Below are positions 31,701-40,371 of a DNA stretch of 54,583 bases, piece by piece. Every line of letters starts with the position of its first letter. The stretch's first letter is position 1. The DNA is from Burkholderiaceae bacterium (GTDB taxonomy: Bacteria > Pseudomonadota > Gammaproteobacteria > Burkholderiales > Burkholderiaceae_C), in assembly GCA_017992055.1 (NCBI GenBank), contig JAGOPK010000023.1, positions 4,207 through 58,789 of the forward strand, read 5' to 3'. Under the pieces are notes generated by a model. The model ran no database searches. It was not told the origin of the DNA and saw only the letters and a program-made list of their open reading frames with translations. Position numbers and translations under genes: made by a program.

Positions 31701-33038
31701 ATGAGCGGCCGCCGCGTCGCCGTGGTCGGCGCCGGCATCGCCGGCCTGTCGGCGGCCTGGGCGCTGGCGCGCGATGGCGCCGCCGAGGTCACGCTGTTCG
31801 AGGCCGGCAGCCATTTCGGTGGCCATGCCAACACCGTGGATCTGACGCTGGACGGCCGCACGCACGGCGTGGACACCGGCTTCCTGGTCTTCAACCACGC
31901 CACCTACCCGCAGCTGCTGCGGCTGTTCGAGCAGCTGCAGGTGCCCACCGCGCCGTCGGACATGTCGTTCTCGGTGCAGCTGCCGCACACCGGCCTGGAG
32001 TGGAGCGGCAGCAGCCTGGACACCGTGTTCGCCCAGCGCCGCAACCTGCTGCGGCCGCGCTTCCTGGGCATGCTGCGCGAGCTGCTGCGCTTCAACCGCG
32101 AGGCCACGGCCATCGCCCGGCGCGGCGACGACGCCGGCCTGCAGCAGAGCCTGGGCGAGTTCCTCGACCAGGGCGGCTACGGCGCGGCCTTCCGCGACTG
32201 GTATCTGCTGCCGATGCTGGGCTGCATCTGGAGCTGCCCGACCGACCAGATGCTGCGCTTTCCGGTGGCGACGATGATCCGCTTCTGCCACAACCACGGC
32301 CTGATCCGCGTCGCCGACCGGCCGCAGTGGCACACCGTGGCCGGCGGCTCGCGCGAGTATGTGCGCCGGCTGCTGGCCGACTTCCATGCCGCCGGCGGCC
32401 AGTCGCACCTGGCCACGCCGGTGCGCGGCCTGCGCCGCCAGCCGCCCGGCGACGGCCGCATCGGCGTGTGGCTGGACCTGGACGGCGGCGCCCAGCGCTT
32501 TGACGAGGTGGTGCTGGCCACGCACAGCGACCAGAGCCTGGCCCTGCTGGGCGCGCAGGCCACGGCCGACGAGCGCGCCGTGCTGGCGGCCATCCGCTAC
32601 CAGCGCAACCGCGTCGTGCTGCACACCGATGCCGCGCTGCTGCCCCGGCGGCGCAAGGCCTGGGCGGCCTGGAACTACGAGCGCTCGCCGGCGCTGCAGC
32701 AGGAGCAGTCCGCCGTGTGCCTGCACTACTGGCTGAACGCGCTGCAGCCCCTGCCCTGGCAGCAGCCGGTGATCGTCTCGATGAACCCGGTGCGCGAGCC
32801 GGCCGCCGACCAGGTGCGGGCCGAGTTCGACTATGCGCATCCGGTGTTCGACCTGGCGGCGCTGCGCGCCCAGCGCCAGGTGCCGTCGCTGCAGGGCCGC
32901 GGCCATGTCTGGTTTGCCGGCGCCTGGACCGGCTATGGCTTCCACGAGGACGGCCTGCGCTCGGGCCTGGCCGTGGCCAGCGCGCTGGGCCAGTGGCTGC
33001 GCCGGTCGCCGTCCGGGCTGGGGCAGGCCGCCGCATGA
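31701..33038 (+). CDS. FAD-dependent amine-oxidase-type oxidoreductase of the lipid-modification operon (UfaD-like)
   Basis: A 445-residue flavoprotein. The dinucleotide-binding motif VVGAGIAGLSAAWAL is at about residues 8-22, followed by the GGHANTVDL segment and a C-terminal FAD motif GHVWFAGAWTGYGFHEDGLRSG (given in part). The family is found upstream of DUF1365 and CFA-synthase-like genes in many proteobacteria. From memory, the Rhodobacter sphaeroides member is implicated in acyl-chain desaturation on the way to furan fatty acids, and that operon belongs to the singlet-oxygen (RpoE/ChrR) response. It is the first gene of the operon and overlaps DUF1365 by 4 nt. The exact reaction here is inferred. 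Confidence 0.85.
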   Translation: MSGRRVAVVGAGIAGLSAAWALARDGAAEVTLFEAGSHFGGHANTVDLTLDGRTHGVDTGFLVFNHATYPQLLRLFEQLQVPTAPSDMSFSVQLPHTGLEWSGSSLDTVFAQRRNLLRPRFLGMLRELLRFNREATAIARRGDDAGLQQSLGEFLDQGGYGAAFRDWYLLPMLGCIWSCPTDQMLRFPVATMIRFCHNHGLIRVADRPQWHTVAGGSREYVRRLLADFHAAGGQSHLATPVRGLRRQPPGDGRIGVWLDLDGGAQRFDEVVLATHSDQSLALLGAQATADERAVLAAIRYQRNRVVLHTDAALLPRRRKAWAAWNYERSPALQQEQSAVCLHYWLNALQPLPWQQPVIVSMNPVREPAADQVRAEFDYAHPVFDLAALRAQRQVPSLQGRGHVWFAGAWTGYGFHEDGLRSGLAVASALGQWLRRSPSGLGQAAA

Positions 33039-33889
33039 GCGATTCGCCGTCGCTGCTGGACTGGGGCCGGCGCAGCAGCGGCCATCGCCCGCTGCTGGGC
33101 CTGGGCCGGGTGCGCCACGAGCGCCTGCGGCCGGCCCACCATGCGCTGGACGTGCCGACCTGGTTTCTGCTGCTGCCGATGCGCCGCCTGCGCGAGCGGC
33201 CCGAGCCGCTGCTGCGCCGCAACCGCTTTGGCTGGATGAGCTGGCACGACGCCGACCATGGCGACGGCGGCCCCGATGCGCTGGCCTGGCTGGAGTCGCT
33301 GCTGGCGCGCCACGGCCTCGCCGATGCCGATGGTGAGGTCTGGCTGCACGCCTATCCACGCATCCTGGGCCATGCCTTCAAGCCGGTCAGCTTCTGGTAT
33401 GCCCACCGCGCCGACGGCTCGCTGGCGGCCATCGTCGCCGAGGTCAACAACACCTTCGGCGGCCGCCACGCCTATGTGCTGGCCGGGCCGCAGCTGGCCT
33501 GGGGCCGGGAGCAGTGGGCGGCCAAGGCCTTGCACGTGTCGCCGTTCTGCCAGGTCGAGGGCGGCTACCGCTTCCGCTTTCTGCGCACGCCGGACGATGG
33601 CCAGGGCGCCAGCCGCAGCGTGGTGCGCATCAGCCACGACGATGCCGGCGGCCCGCTGCTGCACACCAGCGTCAGCGGCCGGCTGGCGCCGCTGACGCCG
33701 CAGCGACTGCGCGCCGCGCTGCTGCGCCTGCCGCTGCTGAGCCTGGGCATCGTGGCGCGCATCCACTGGCATGCGCTGCGCCTGGCGCTCAAGCGCGTGC
33801 CGTTTTTCGGCGCCGATGGCCAGCGGGGCCTGCGCATCCAGGCCGACGCCGCAGCCGTATCCAGCCACCTCCCTCCTTCTGCCCGCTGA
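33035..33889 (+). CDS. DUF1365 family protein
   Basis: A 284-residue protein with the family signatures VRHERLRPAHHAL near the start, HAYPRILGHAFKPVSFWY in the middle and EVNNTFGGRHAYVL after it. DUF1365 proteins nearly always lie between the flavin oxidoreductase and the CFA-synthase-like gene, and have been proposed to take part in modifying acyl chains already in phospholipids; a link to the oxygen-insertion step of furan fatty acid synthesis (UfaO) is possible but I recall it only loosely. A late hydrophobic helix (LRLPLLSLGIVARIHWHA) may touch the membrane. It overlaps both neighbours (ATGA upstream; A shared in TGATG downstream). Confidence 0.87.
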   Translation: MSDSPSLLDWGRRSSGHRPLLGLGRVRHERLRPAHHALDVPTWFLLLPMRRLRERPEPLLRRNRFGWMSWHDADHGDGGPDALAWLESLLARHGLADADGEVWLHAYPRILGHAFKPVSFWYAHRADGSLAAIVAEVNNTFGGRHAYVLAGPQLAWGREQWAAKALHVSPFCQVEGGYRFRFLRTPDDGQGASRSVVRISHDDAGGPLLHTSVSGRLAPLTPQRLRAALLRLPLLSLGIVARIHWHALRLALKRVPFFGADGQRGLRIQADAAAVSSHLPPSAR

Positions 33890-35130
33890 TGACCATGCCG
33901 CGCACCGCCTCCACCACCGCCCCATTGACCCTGCCCGCCGCCGGCATGCCCGCCGCCGCCCGCGCGGTGTTCAGGCTGCTGGATCGCCTGGCCATCGGCC
34001 GGCTGGACCTGCAGCTGCCCGACGGCCGCCAGCGGCGCTTCGGCCCCGGTGGCGCCGGCCAGCCGCAGGCCGCGATGCGGCTGCGCAACTGGGCCGTGTG
34101 CGGCGCCGCGCTGCGCTCGGGCGACATCGGCGTGGCCGAGACCTACATCGGCGGCGACTGGAGCACGCCCGACCTGGAAGCCCTGCTGCGGCTGTTCATC
34201 GCCAACCGCGAGGCCCTGGAGCAGATGGTCTACGGCAGCTGGTGGGGCGGCCTGCTGCACCGGATGCGCCATCTGCTGAATCGCAACTCCAAGGCCGGCA
34301 GCCGGCGCAACATCCATGCGCACTACGACCTGGGCAATGCCTTCTACCGCCTGTGGCTGGACCCTACGCTGAACTACTCCAGCGCCTGGTTCGACGGCGA
34401 TCTGGGCCAGGACCTGGCCAGCGCCCAGCGCGCCAAGATGCGACGCGCGCTGCAGCAGTGCGCGCTGCAGCCCGGGCAGCGACTGCTGGAGATCGGCTGC
34501 GGCTGGGGCGCGGTGGCCGAGCTGGCGGCGTCGCACGAGTTCGGCGCCCGCGTCACCGGCATCACCCTGTCCACCGAGCAGCTGCAGCACGGCCGCCAGC
34601 GCCTGGCCAGCGCCGGCCTGGAGCAGCAGGCCGAGCTGCGCCTGCAGGACTACCGCGACATCGCCGACGGCCCCTACGACGCCGTGGTGTCGATCGAGAT
34701 GTTCGAGGCCGTGGGCCGCGAATACTGGGCTGGCTACTTCGAGACGCTGAAGCGCCAGCTCAAACCCGGCGGCCGCGCCTGCATCCAGTCCATCACCATC
34801 CGCGACGACCTGTTCGAGCGCTATGTGGCCGGCACCGACTTCATCCAGCAGTACATCTTTCCGGGCGGCCTGCTGCCCAGCCCCTCGGCCTTCCGCGAGC
34901 AGGTGGCGCGGGCAGGGCTGCGCGTGGTCGAGGAGCTGGCCTTCGGCCCGGACTATGCCGAGACGCTGAAGCGCTGGCGCCATGATTTCCTGCAGCAGGA
35001 GCCGCAGGTGCGGCGCCTGGGCTTCGACAACCGCTTTCTGCGCACCTGGGAGTTCTACCTGGCGTATTGCGAGGCGGCCTTTGCCACCGGCTGCTGCGAT
35101 GTCATGCAGTTCACGCTGCAGCGCGACTGA
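33889..35130 (+). CDS. cfa: Cyclopropane-fatty-acyl-phospholipid synthase family methyltransferase
   Basis: A 413-residue SAM-dependent enzyme. The SAM site LLEIGCGWGA is at 199-208, preceded by family motifs AHYDLGNAFYRLWLD (144-158) and NYSSAWF (162-168); SIEMFEAVG and FIQQYIFPGG are also present. CFA synthases methylenate cis double bonds of membrane phospholipid acyl chains; relatives (UfaM type) instead add a methyl group and leave a double bond, the first step to furan fatty acids. The sequence alone does not separate the two. The start overlaps the DUF1365 stop (TGATG); a second ATG at 33895 is possible. It acts at the cytoplasmic face of the membrane. Confidence 0.9.
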   Translation: MTMPRTASTTAPLTLPAAGMPAAARAVFRLLDRLAIGRLDLQLPDGRQRRFGPGGAGQPQAAMRLRNWAVCGAALRSGDIGVAETYIGGDWSTPDLEALLRLFIANREALEQMVYGSWWGGLLHRMRHLLNRNSKAGSRRNIHAHYDLGNAFYRLWLDPTLNYSSAWFDGDLGQDLASAQRAKMRRALQQCALQPGQRLLEIGCGWGAVAELAASHEFGARVTGITLSTEQLQHGRQRLASAGLEQQAELRLQDYRDIADGPYDAVVSIEMFEAVGREYWAGYFETLKRQLKPGGRACIQSITIRDDLFERYVAGTDFIQQYIFPGGLLPSPSAFREQVARAGLRVVEELAFGPDYAETLKRWRHDFLQQEPQVRRLGFDNRFLRTWEFYLAYCEAAFATGCCDVMQFTLQRD

Positions 35131-35143
35131 TGCCGCGCCGGAC

Positions 35144-35686
35144 ATGCGCCGCCGCGCCCTGATCCCGGCTCTGATGGCCGGCCTGTCGCTGCCCGCGCTG
35201 GCCCACGCCGTCCCGCCGCCCGAGCTGGCCAGCGAGCTGCCCGGCGCCCGCTGGCGCGGCGCGGCCACGCTGCGCTGGATGGGCCTGCGCATCTACGACG
35301 CAAGGCTGTGGAGCCCCGAGACCGTGGCCGCCGATGCCGAGGCGCCCGAACAGCCGCTGGCGCTGGAGCTGCAGTACGCGCGCAGTCTGGTGGGCCGGCT
35401 GATCGCCGAACGCTCGCTGGACGAGATGCGCCGCCTGGCGCCCATCCCCGAGGCCCGCGCCCAGCGCTGGCTGGAGTCCATGGCGCAGCTGTTCCCCGAC
35501 GTGCAGGCCGGCGACCGCCTGACGGGCGTGCTGCGGCCGGGCCAGTCGGCGCGCTTCTGGCACAACGGCCGGCTGCGTGGCGAGCTTGCCGATGCCGAGT
35601 TCGCCCGGCTGTTTTTCGGCATCTGGCTGTCGCCGCGCACGTCCGAGCCGGCACTGCGCCGGCAGCTGATCGGGGGCGGGTCGTGA
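35144..35686 (+). CDS. Exported chalcone-isomerase-like protein
   Basis: A 180-residue protein with a signal peptide (MRRRALIPALMAGLSLPALA, then HA). The mature part fits the bacterial chalcone-isomerase-like family: ATLRWMGLRIYDARLW, LELQYARSLVGRLIAERS and FWHNGRLRGELADAEFARLFFGIWL (in parts). Bacterial members are periplasmic and bind fatty acids or related small molecules rather than flavonoids. It starts 14 nt after the CFA-synthase-like gene, and its TGA overlaps the GTG start of the transporter. A function in handling modified lipids fits the context but is inference. Confidence 0.8.
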   Translation: MRRRALIPALMAGLSLPALAHAVPPPELASELPGARWRGAATLRWMGLRIYDARLWSPETVAADAEAPEQPLALELQYARSLVGRLIAERSLDEMRRLAPIPEARAQRWLESMAQLFPDVQAGDRLTGVLRPGQSARFWHNGRLRGELADAEFARLFFGIWLSPRTSEPALRRQLIGGGS

Positions 35687-36939
35687 ACCTCGGCCTGCGC
35701 CATGGCGCGAGCTACGGCGCCCTGGGCGCCCCGTTGGCCTTTGCCGCGCTGCCGCTGTATGTGCTGCTGCCCAGCCACTATGCGGCCACGCTGGGCGTGC
35801 CGCTGGCCGGCCTGGGCGCGGTGCTGCTGGGCACGCGGGCGCTGGATGCGCTGATCGACCCGGCCCTGGGCCGCGGCGCCGACCGCCTGCTGGCCGGCGC
35901 CCGCCCACGCACCCTGGCCTGGGCCGCGGGCGGCGCCCTGCTGCTGACGCTGGGCCTGGCGGCGCTGTTCATGCCACCGGTGGCGCTGCAGACCCATCCG
36001 GCCTCGCTGCTGGCCTGGTGCGCCGCGGCCCTGGCCGTCACCTGCCTGGGCTACAGCGGCCTGGGCGTGCTGCACCAGGCCTGGGGCGCGCGCCTGGGCG
36101 GCGATGCGGCCCAGCAGGCGCGGCTGGTGGGCTGGCGCGAAGGCCTGGCCCTGGCCGGCGTGCTGCTGGCCAGCCTATTGCCCAGCCTGGCGGGCGTGTC
36201 GGCCCTGGTGGCGGTCTGCGCCGCCGGCCTGGCCCTGGCCCTGGCGGCGCTGGCGGCCGCGCCCTATCCGAACGCGCACGGCGGCCACGCGCCGCGGCCC
36301 GCGGCCGGCATCCGGCCCTGGCGCGTGCCGGCCTTCCGGCGCCTGATGGCGGTGTTCGTGCTCAACGGCGTGGCCGGTGCGGTGCCGGCCACGCTGCTGC
36401 TGTTCTTCGTCAGCGACCGGCTGCAGGCACCGGCCTGGCAGCCGCTGTTCCTGGGCGGCTATTTCGCCACCGCCGCGCTGGCCATGCCGCTGTGGGTGCG
36501 CGCCGTGCCCCGCTTCGGCCTGCTGCGCTGCTGGCTGGCCGGCATGCTGCTGGCGGTGTGCGCCTTCGTCGCCGCGGCCCGGCTGGGCGCCGGCGACGTG
36601 GCCGCCTTCACCGCCATCTGCCTGGTCACCGGCGCCGCGCTGGGCGCCGACCTGGCCCTGCCCGGCGCCCTGCTGACCGGCGTGATCCAGCGCGCCGGCC
36701 ATGCCCGCGGCGGCGAAGGCGCCTATGTCGGCTGGTGGACCTGCGCCAACAAGCTCAACCTGGCCCTGGCCGCCGGCCTGGCCCTGCCGGCCCTGCAGTG
36801 GCTGGGCTACACCCCCGGCGGCCGCGACGCCGCGGGCCTGCAGGCCCTGTCCATCGCCTATGCCGCCCTGCCCTGCCTGCTGAAGGCCGGCGCGGCCACC
36901 CTGCTGTGGCAGCAGCGCCATCACCTGGAACCCACATGA
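35683..36939 (+). CDS. GPH/MelB-like major facilitator transporter
   Basis: A 418-residue membrane protein with about 11-12 hydrophobic helices, starting at GTG 35683 (GTGA overlap with the preceding gene). The ARALDALIDPALGRGADRLL segment is the conserved loop 2-3 of the glycoside-pentoside-hexuronide family, and GEGAYVGWWTCANKLNLALAAGLALP is a typical later segment (given in parts). The family members in this gene set have no known substrate; sugars are unlikely given the neighbours. It might move a lipid precursor, a lysolipid or an ion. It is followed by an ATGA overlap with the lipoprotein gene. Confidence 0.85.
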   Translation: MNLGLRHGASYGALGAPLAFAALPLYVLLPSHYAATLGVPLAGLGAVLLGTRALDALIDPALGRGADRLLAGARPRTLAWAAGGALLLTLGLAALFMPPVALQTHPASLLAWCAAALAVTCLGYSGLGVLHQAWGARLGGDAAQQARLVGWREGLALAGVLLASLLPSLAGVSALVAVCAAGLALALAALAAAPYPNAHGGHAPRPAAGIRPWRVPAFRRLMAVFVLNGVAGAVPATLLLFFVSDRLQAPAWQPLFLGGYFATAALAMPLWVRAVPRFGLLRCWLAGMLLAVCAFVAAARLGAGDVAAFTAICLVTGAALGADLALPGALLTGVIQRAGHARGGEGAYVGWWTCANKLNLALAAGLALPALQWLGYTPGGRDAAGLQALSIAYAALPCLLKAGAATLLWQQRHHLEPT

Positions 36940-37490
36940 ACCGCCGCCTCGCCACCCGCCTTGCCTCTGCCCTGCTGGCCGTGGCCGGCCTGGCCAGCCT
37001 GTCCGGCTGCGCCACGCCCACGCCGCAGGACTATGCCCAGCAGCAGCCCGCACTGGACCTGAGCCGCTACTTCAACGGCCGCCTGGTCGCGCATGGCATC
37101 GTCAGCGACCGCTCGGGCCGCGTGCTGCAGCGCTTCACGGTGCAGATGACCGGCACCTGGCAGGGCGACACCGGCACGCTGGACGAGCATTTCACCTATG
37201 CCGACGGCCGCAAGGAGCAGCGCGTGTGGACGCTGCAGCGCCAGGCCGATGGCCGCTGGACCGGCCGCGCCGCCGACGTGCTGGGCCAGGCCCAGGGCCA
37301 GGCCGCCGGCAATGCGCTGAACTGGCGCTACACGCTCAAGCTGCCGGTGGACGGTCGGGTCTGGGACATCGACTTCGACGACTGGATGTTCCTGGTCGAC
37401 CAGGAGGTGCTGCTCAACCGCGCGGTGATGAGCAAGTTCGGCATCCGCGTCGGCGAGGTGCTGCTGTCCATGCGCAAGCTGCCGGCCTGA
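36936..37490 (+). CDS. DUF3833 lipoprotein
   Basis: A 184-residue lipoprotein with the lipobox LSGC at residues 22-25, so it is exported and anchored to a membrane by its N-terminal Cys. The mature part is a lipocalin-like DUF3833 domain: LDLSRYFNGRLVAHGIVSDRSG, then FTVQMTGTWQGDTGTLDEHF and DDWMFLVDQEVLLNRA (in parts). The family is almost always encoded with CFA-synthase, SDR and DUF1365 genes and may bind or carry modified lipids in the periplasm. It overlaps the transporter gene by 4 nt and is followed after 16 nt by the SDR gene. Confidence 0.85.
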   Translation: MNRRLATRLASALLAVAGLASLSGCATPTPQDYAQQQPALDLSRYFNGRLVAHGIVSDRSGRVLQRFTVQMTGTWQGDTGTLDEHFTYADGRKEQRVWTLQRQADGRWTGRAADVLGQAQGQAAGNALNWRYTLKLPVDGRVWDIDFDDWMFLVDQEVLLNRAVMSKFGIRVGEVLLSMRKLPA

Positions 37491-37506
37491 ACGGGACACC
37501 GCCACC

Positions 37507-38301
37507 ATGGCCCTCAATCCCCGCCTGCCCTTGACCGAATGGCAAGGCCGCTGCGTCTGGCTGGTCGGCGCCTCCAGCGGCATCGGCCGCGCCACCGCCA
37601 GCGCGCTGCACCGCGCCGGCGCGCAGGTGGCGGTATCGGCCCGCGATGCCCGGCGGCTGCAGCAGTTTGTCGACGAGCACCCGGGCGCGCTGGCCCTGCC
37701 GCTGGACGTCGGCGATGCGCAGGCGCTGCAGGCCGCCACGGCGCAGCTGCTGCAGCGCCACGGCCGCATCGACCTGGCCATGTACTGTGCCGGCCACTAC
37801 CGCGCGATGCGGGCCACCGCCTTCGACCTGGGCGACGCGCTGCGCCACCAGCAGGTCAACTATGTGGGGGCGCTGCAACTGCTGGACGCGGTGCTGCCGG
37901 CGCTGCTGCGCCAGGCCGCCGCCGGCCTGCCGGCGCATCTGAGCCTGGTGGCCAGCGTGGCCGGCTACCGCGGCCTGCCCAATGCCCTGGCCTATGGCCC
38001 GACCAAGGCCGCGCTGATCAACCTGGCCGAGGTGCTGTACCTGGACCTGGCGGCGCAGGGCATCGGCGTGTCCCTGGTCAACCCGGGCTTCGTCGAGACG
38101 CCGCTGACGGCGCAGAATGAGTTCCACATGCCGGCCCTGATCACGCCCGACGCCGCCGCCGCCGCGATCCTGCGCGGCTGGGCCGCGGGCAGCTTCGAGA
38201 TCCACTTCCCCAAGCGCTTCACGCGGCTGCTGAAGGCGCTGCGGCCGTTTCCCGATGCGCTGTACTTCGGCGCCGTACGCCGCGCCACCGGCCATGGATG
38301 A
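37507..38301 (+). CDS. Short-chain dehydrogenase/reductase of the lipid-modification operon
   Basis: A 264-residue SDR. The cofactor motif GASSGIG is at 21-27, CAGHYR replaces the usual NNAG motif, catalytic Ser is in SLVASVAGYRG and Tyr/Lys in YGPTKAA near residues 160-165. The ARDARRL segment after the second strand suggests NADP(H) preference. It probably reduces or oxidises a carbonyl or alcohol on a lipid-derived molecule; the substrate is unknown. It is seventh in the operon, and its 3' end overlaps the NTF2-like gene by 8 nt. Confidence 0.88.
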   Translation: MALNPRLPLTEWQGRCVWLVGASSGIGRATASALHRAGAQVAVSARDARRLQQFVDEHPGALALPLDVGDAQALQAATAQLLQRHGRIDLAMYCAGHYRAMRATAFDLGDALRHQQVNYVGALQLLDAVLPALLRQAAAGLPAHLSLVASVAGYRGLPNALAYGPTKAALINLAEVLYLDLAAQGIGVSLVNPGFVETPLTAQNEFHMPALITPDAAAAAILRGWAAGSFEIHFPKRFTRLLKALRPFPDALYFGAVRRATGHG

Positions 38302-38734
38302 GCCCATGGACCCGCGACTGCAGCGCGTGGTCGACTGGTTCGAGCGGCTGCAGCCCACCGACCTGGCGCGGCTGGACCAGGTGTATGCCGAGCAGGCGCG
38401 CTTCATCGATCCGTTCAACGATGTGCGGGGCCTGGTGCCGATCGGGCGCATCTTCGCCCACATGTTCGCCACGCTGGACCAGCCGCGCTTCGTGGTGCGC
38501 AGCCGCATCGCCGAGGGCGAGCAGGCCTTTCTGACCTGGGACTTCCACTTCCGCACCCGCGGCCGCGGCGCGCGCGCGATGAGCATCCACGGCGCCACCC
38601 GGCTGCTGTTCGCCGCCGACGGCCGCGTGCTGCTGCACCGCGACTACTGGGATGCGGCGGCCGAGCTGTACGAGCAGCTGCCGCTGCTGGGCAGCCTGAT
38701 GCGCTGGCTGAAGCGCCGCCTGGCGGCTGGTTGA
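38294..38734 (+). CDS. NTF2-like (SnoaL-type) small domain protein
   Basis: A 146-residue protein of the nuclear-transport-factor-2 fold: VVDWFERLQPTDLARLDQVYA, then ARFIDPFNDVRGL and FLTWDFHF, with a C-terminal GATRLLFAADGRVLLHRDYWDAAAELY (given in parts). These cone-shaped folds serve as small enzymes or ligand-binding subunits. The family is a regular last member of the CFA/DUF1365/SDR operon. Two ATGs are possible (38294 and 38306); the first overlaps the SDR stop by 8 nt. It is convergent with the TonB-domain gene, 19 nt away. Confidence 0.8.
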   Translation: MDEPMDPRLQRVVDWFERLQPTDLARLDQVYAEQARFIDPFNDVRGLVPIGRIFAHMFATLDQPRFVVRSRIAEGEQAFLTWDFHFRTRGRGARAMSIHGATRLLFAADGRVLLHRDYWDAAAELYEQLPLLGSLMRWLKRRLAAG

Positions 38735-38753
38735 GGCGGCCGGGCCGCAGCCC

Positions 38754-39227
38754 TCAGTTCTGGCCTTCGGTCAGCGTATCGAGCTGGAAGTTGCCGCCCT
38801 TGTGCACCAGCCAGATGTCGCTGTAGACGGTCTTGCCCAGCTTGGCCGGCGGCGGAAACGGCGCGGCCTTGCGGATCATCTGCACGATCCAGGGGCCGAC
38901 CTCGGGCGCGGCCGGCGGCCGGCGCACACGCACATCGAGCAGGGCGCCGGTCTCGTCGATCTCGATGTCGATCATCGCCACGCCGTACAGCAGCGGCGGC
39001 AGCCGGCCCTTGAAGATGCGCATCGGATAGGCCGAGTACAGATGCTTGGCCGCGTCCTTGCGGTAGTCCTGCTCGGTCTCGGCGGCGCTGGGTGCCAGCG
39101 CCGCGGCCGGCAGCGGAGCCGGCACCATCGCAAACTGCGCCTGGGCGCCACCGGCCCACAGACAGGCCGCGGTGCCCGCCAGCAGCAGCCAGCGCGACGG
39201 ACGGAAAAGAGGAAGGGCAAGGGACAT
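38754..39227 (-). CDS. Exported TonB C-terminal-domain-like protein
   Basis: A 157-residue protein with a signal peptide (ACLWAGGAQAQ) and a domain resembling the TonB C-terminus: YPMRIFKGRLPPLLYGVAMIDIEIDETGALLDVRV followed by KAAPFPPP, the last as in TonB (quoted in parts elsewhere, key residues Y, G, P, P). It lacks the N-terminal membrane helix with the SHLS motif and the long Pro-rich linker of true TonB, so it cannot couple to ExbB/ExbD in the usual way. It may be an envelope protein that uses the fold for binding. It is preceded on its own strand by corA 114 bp upstream and has an inverted repeat GCACGC/GCGTGC (39276-39295) in its leader. Confidence 0.75.
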   Translation of the reverse strand: MSLALPLFRPSRWLLLAGTAACLWAGGAQAQFAMVPAPLPAAALAPSAAETEQDYRKDAAKHLYSAYPMRIFKGRLPPLLYGVAMIDIEIDETGALLDVRVRRPPAAPEVGPWIVQMIRKAAPFPPPAKLGKTVYSDIWLVHKGGNFQLDTLTEGQN

Positions 39228-39341
39228 GGCCGGTTCAGTTTAGGCTGGACATGCCACGCCGCAGCGTGACGGCCTGCACGCTAGCACAGGCGTGCGTTTG
39301 CTTACATCGGCCCCGCTGCGTAGAGGCCGCGCCGCGTGGGT

Positions 39342-40304
39342 TCAGCGCAACCAGCCCTTGCGCCGGAAGTAGATGATGGGCACGGCCACCGACAGCACCA
39401 TCAGCCCCAGCGCAAACGGATAGCCCCAGCGTGAGCCCAGCTCGGGCATGTGCTGGAAGTTCATGCCGTAGATGCTGGCGATCAGCGTGGGCGGCAGCAG
39501 GGCCACGCTGGCCACCGAGAAGATCTTGATGATCTTGTTCTGGTTGATGTTGATGAAGCCGACCGTGGCGTCCATCAGGAAGTTGATCTTGTCGAACAGG
39601 AAGGCGGTGTGCGAGTCCAGCGAGTCGATGTCGCGCAGGATCTGCCGCGCCTCCTCGAACTGCTCGGCATTGAGCATGCGGCTGCGCATCATGAAGCTGA
39701 CCGCGCGCCGCGTGTCCATCACGTTGCGGCGGATGCGGCCGTTCAGGTCTTCCTCCTTGGCGATGGCCGACAGCGCGGCGCCGGCGGCCTGGTCGTCCAC
39801 GTCCTGCTTCAGCACCCGCGCCGACACCTTCTCCAGGCTGTCGTAGATGCCCTCCAGCGCATCGGCGGAATATTCCGCATCGGCGTCGTAGAGCTTCAGC
39901 AGCACGTCCTTGGCATCCTCGATCAGCGCCGGGATGCGGCGCGCGCGCAGGCGCAGCAGGCGGAACACCGGCAGGTCCTCGCCATGCACCGAGAACAGCA
40001 CGCCGTTCTTCAGGATGAAGGCCACGCGCACATTGCGCGGCGTGATGTCGTCGTCGATCAGGAAGTCGGAGCGGATGTGCAGCTCGCCGTTGTCTTCCTC
40101 GTAGAAGCGCGCCGATTCCTCCAGGTCGTCGTCGACGATGTCCTCGGGGATGACCAGGCCGAAGCGCGAGGCGATCCAGCCCTTCTCCATCGGCGACGGC
40201 GATTCCAGGTCCACCCACACCGGCTGCAGGCGCACCAGGGCCTCGGGGCTCTCGATTTCGGTCTGCACCAGCCGGCCCGCGGCCAGCGTGAACACGTTGA
40301 GCAT
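39342..40304 (-). CDS. corA: CorA-type magnesium/cobalt transporter
   Basis: A 320-residue CorA. The large N-terminal cytoplasmic domain is rich in acidic residues, and the C-terminus has two transmembrane helices with the selectivity motif YGMNF before the last one, ending in the basic tail RRKGWLR. CorA forms pentamers that let magnesium, and cobalt or nickel, flow into the cell. I start it at 40304, where GGAG lies 7 nt upstream; ATG 40331 is possible. It is transcribed alone, with a long upstream region containing several hairpins (see 40372-40428), so RNA-level control, as known for other magnesium transporter genes, is possible. Confidence 0.93.
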   Translation of the reverse strand: MLNVFTLAAGRLVQTEIESPEALVRLQPVWVDLESPSPMEKGWIASRFGLVIPEDIVDDDLEESARFYEEDNGELHIRSDFLIDDDITPRNVRVAFILKNGVLFSVHGEDLPVFRLLRLRARRIPALIEDAKDVLLKLYDADAEYSADALEGIYDSLEKVSARVLKQDVDDQAAGAALSAIAKEEDLNGRIRRNVMDTRRAVSFMMRSRMLNAEQFEEARQILRDIDSLDSHTAFLFDKINFLMDATVGFININQNKIIKIFSVASVALLPPTLIASIYGMNFQHMPELGSRWGYPFALGLMVLSVAVPIIYFRRKGWLR

Positions 40305-40371
40305 CGCAAATCTCCGCCTCGGCGCGGCCACGGCAACGCCGGCCGGCAGGGGTTCTGGGGGAGGGAGGAAT

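Noticed and set aside
38754-39227. True TonB
   Set aside because: Only the C-terminal-like domain is present; the membrane helix and Pro-rich linker needed to work with ExbB/ExbD are absent.
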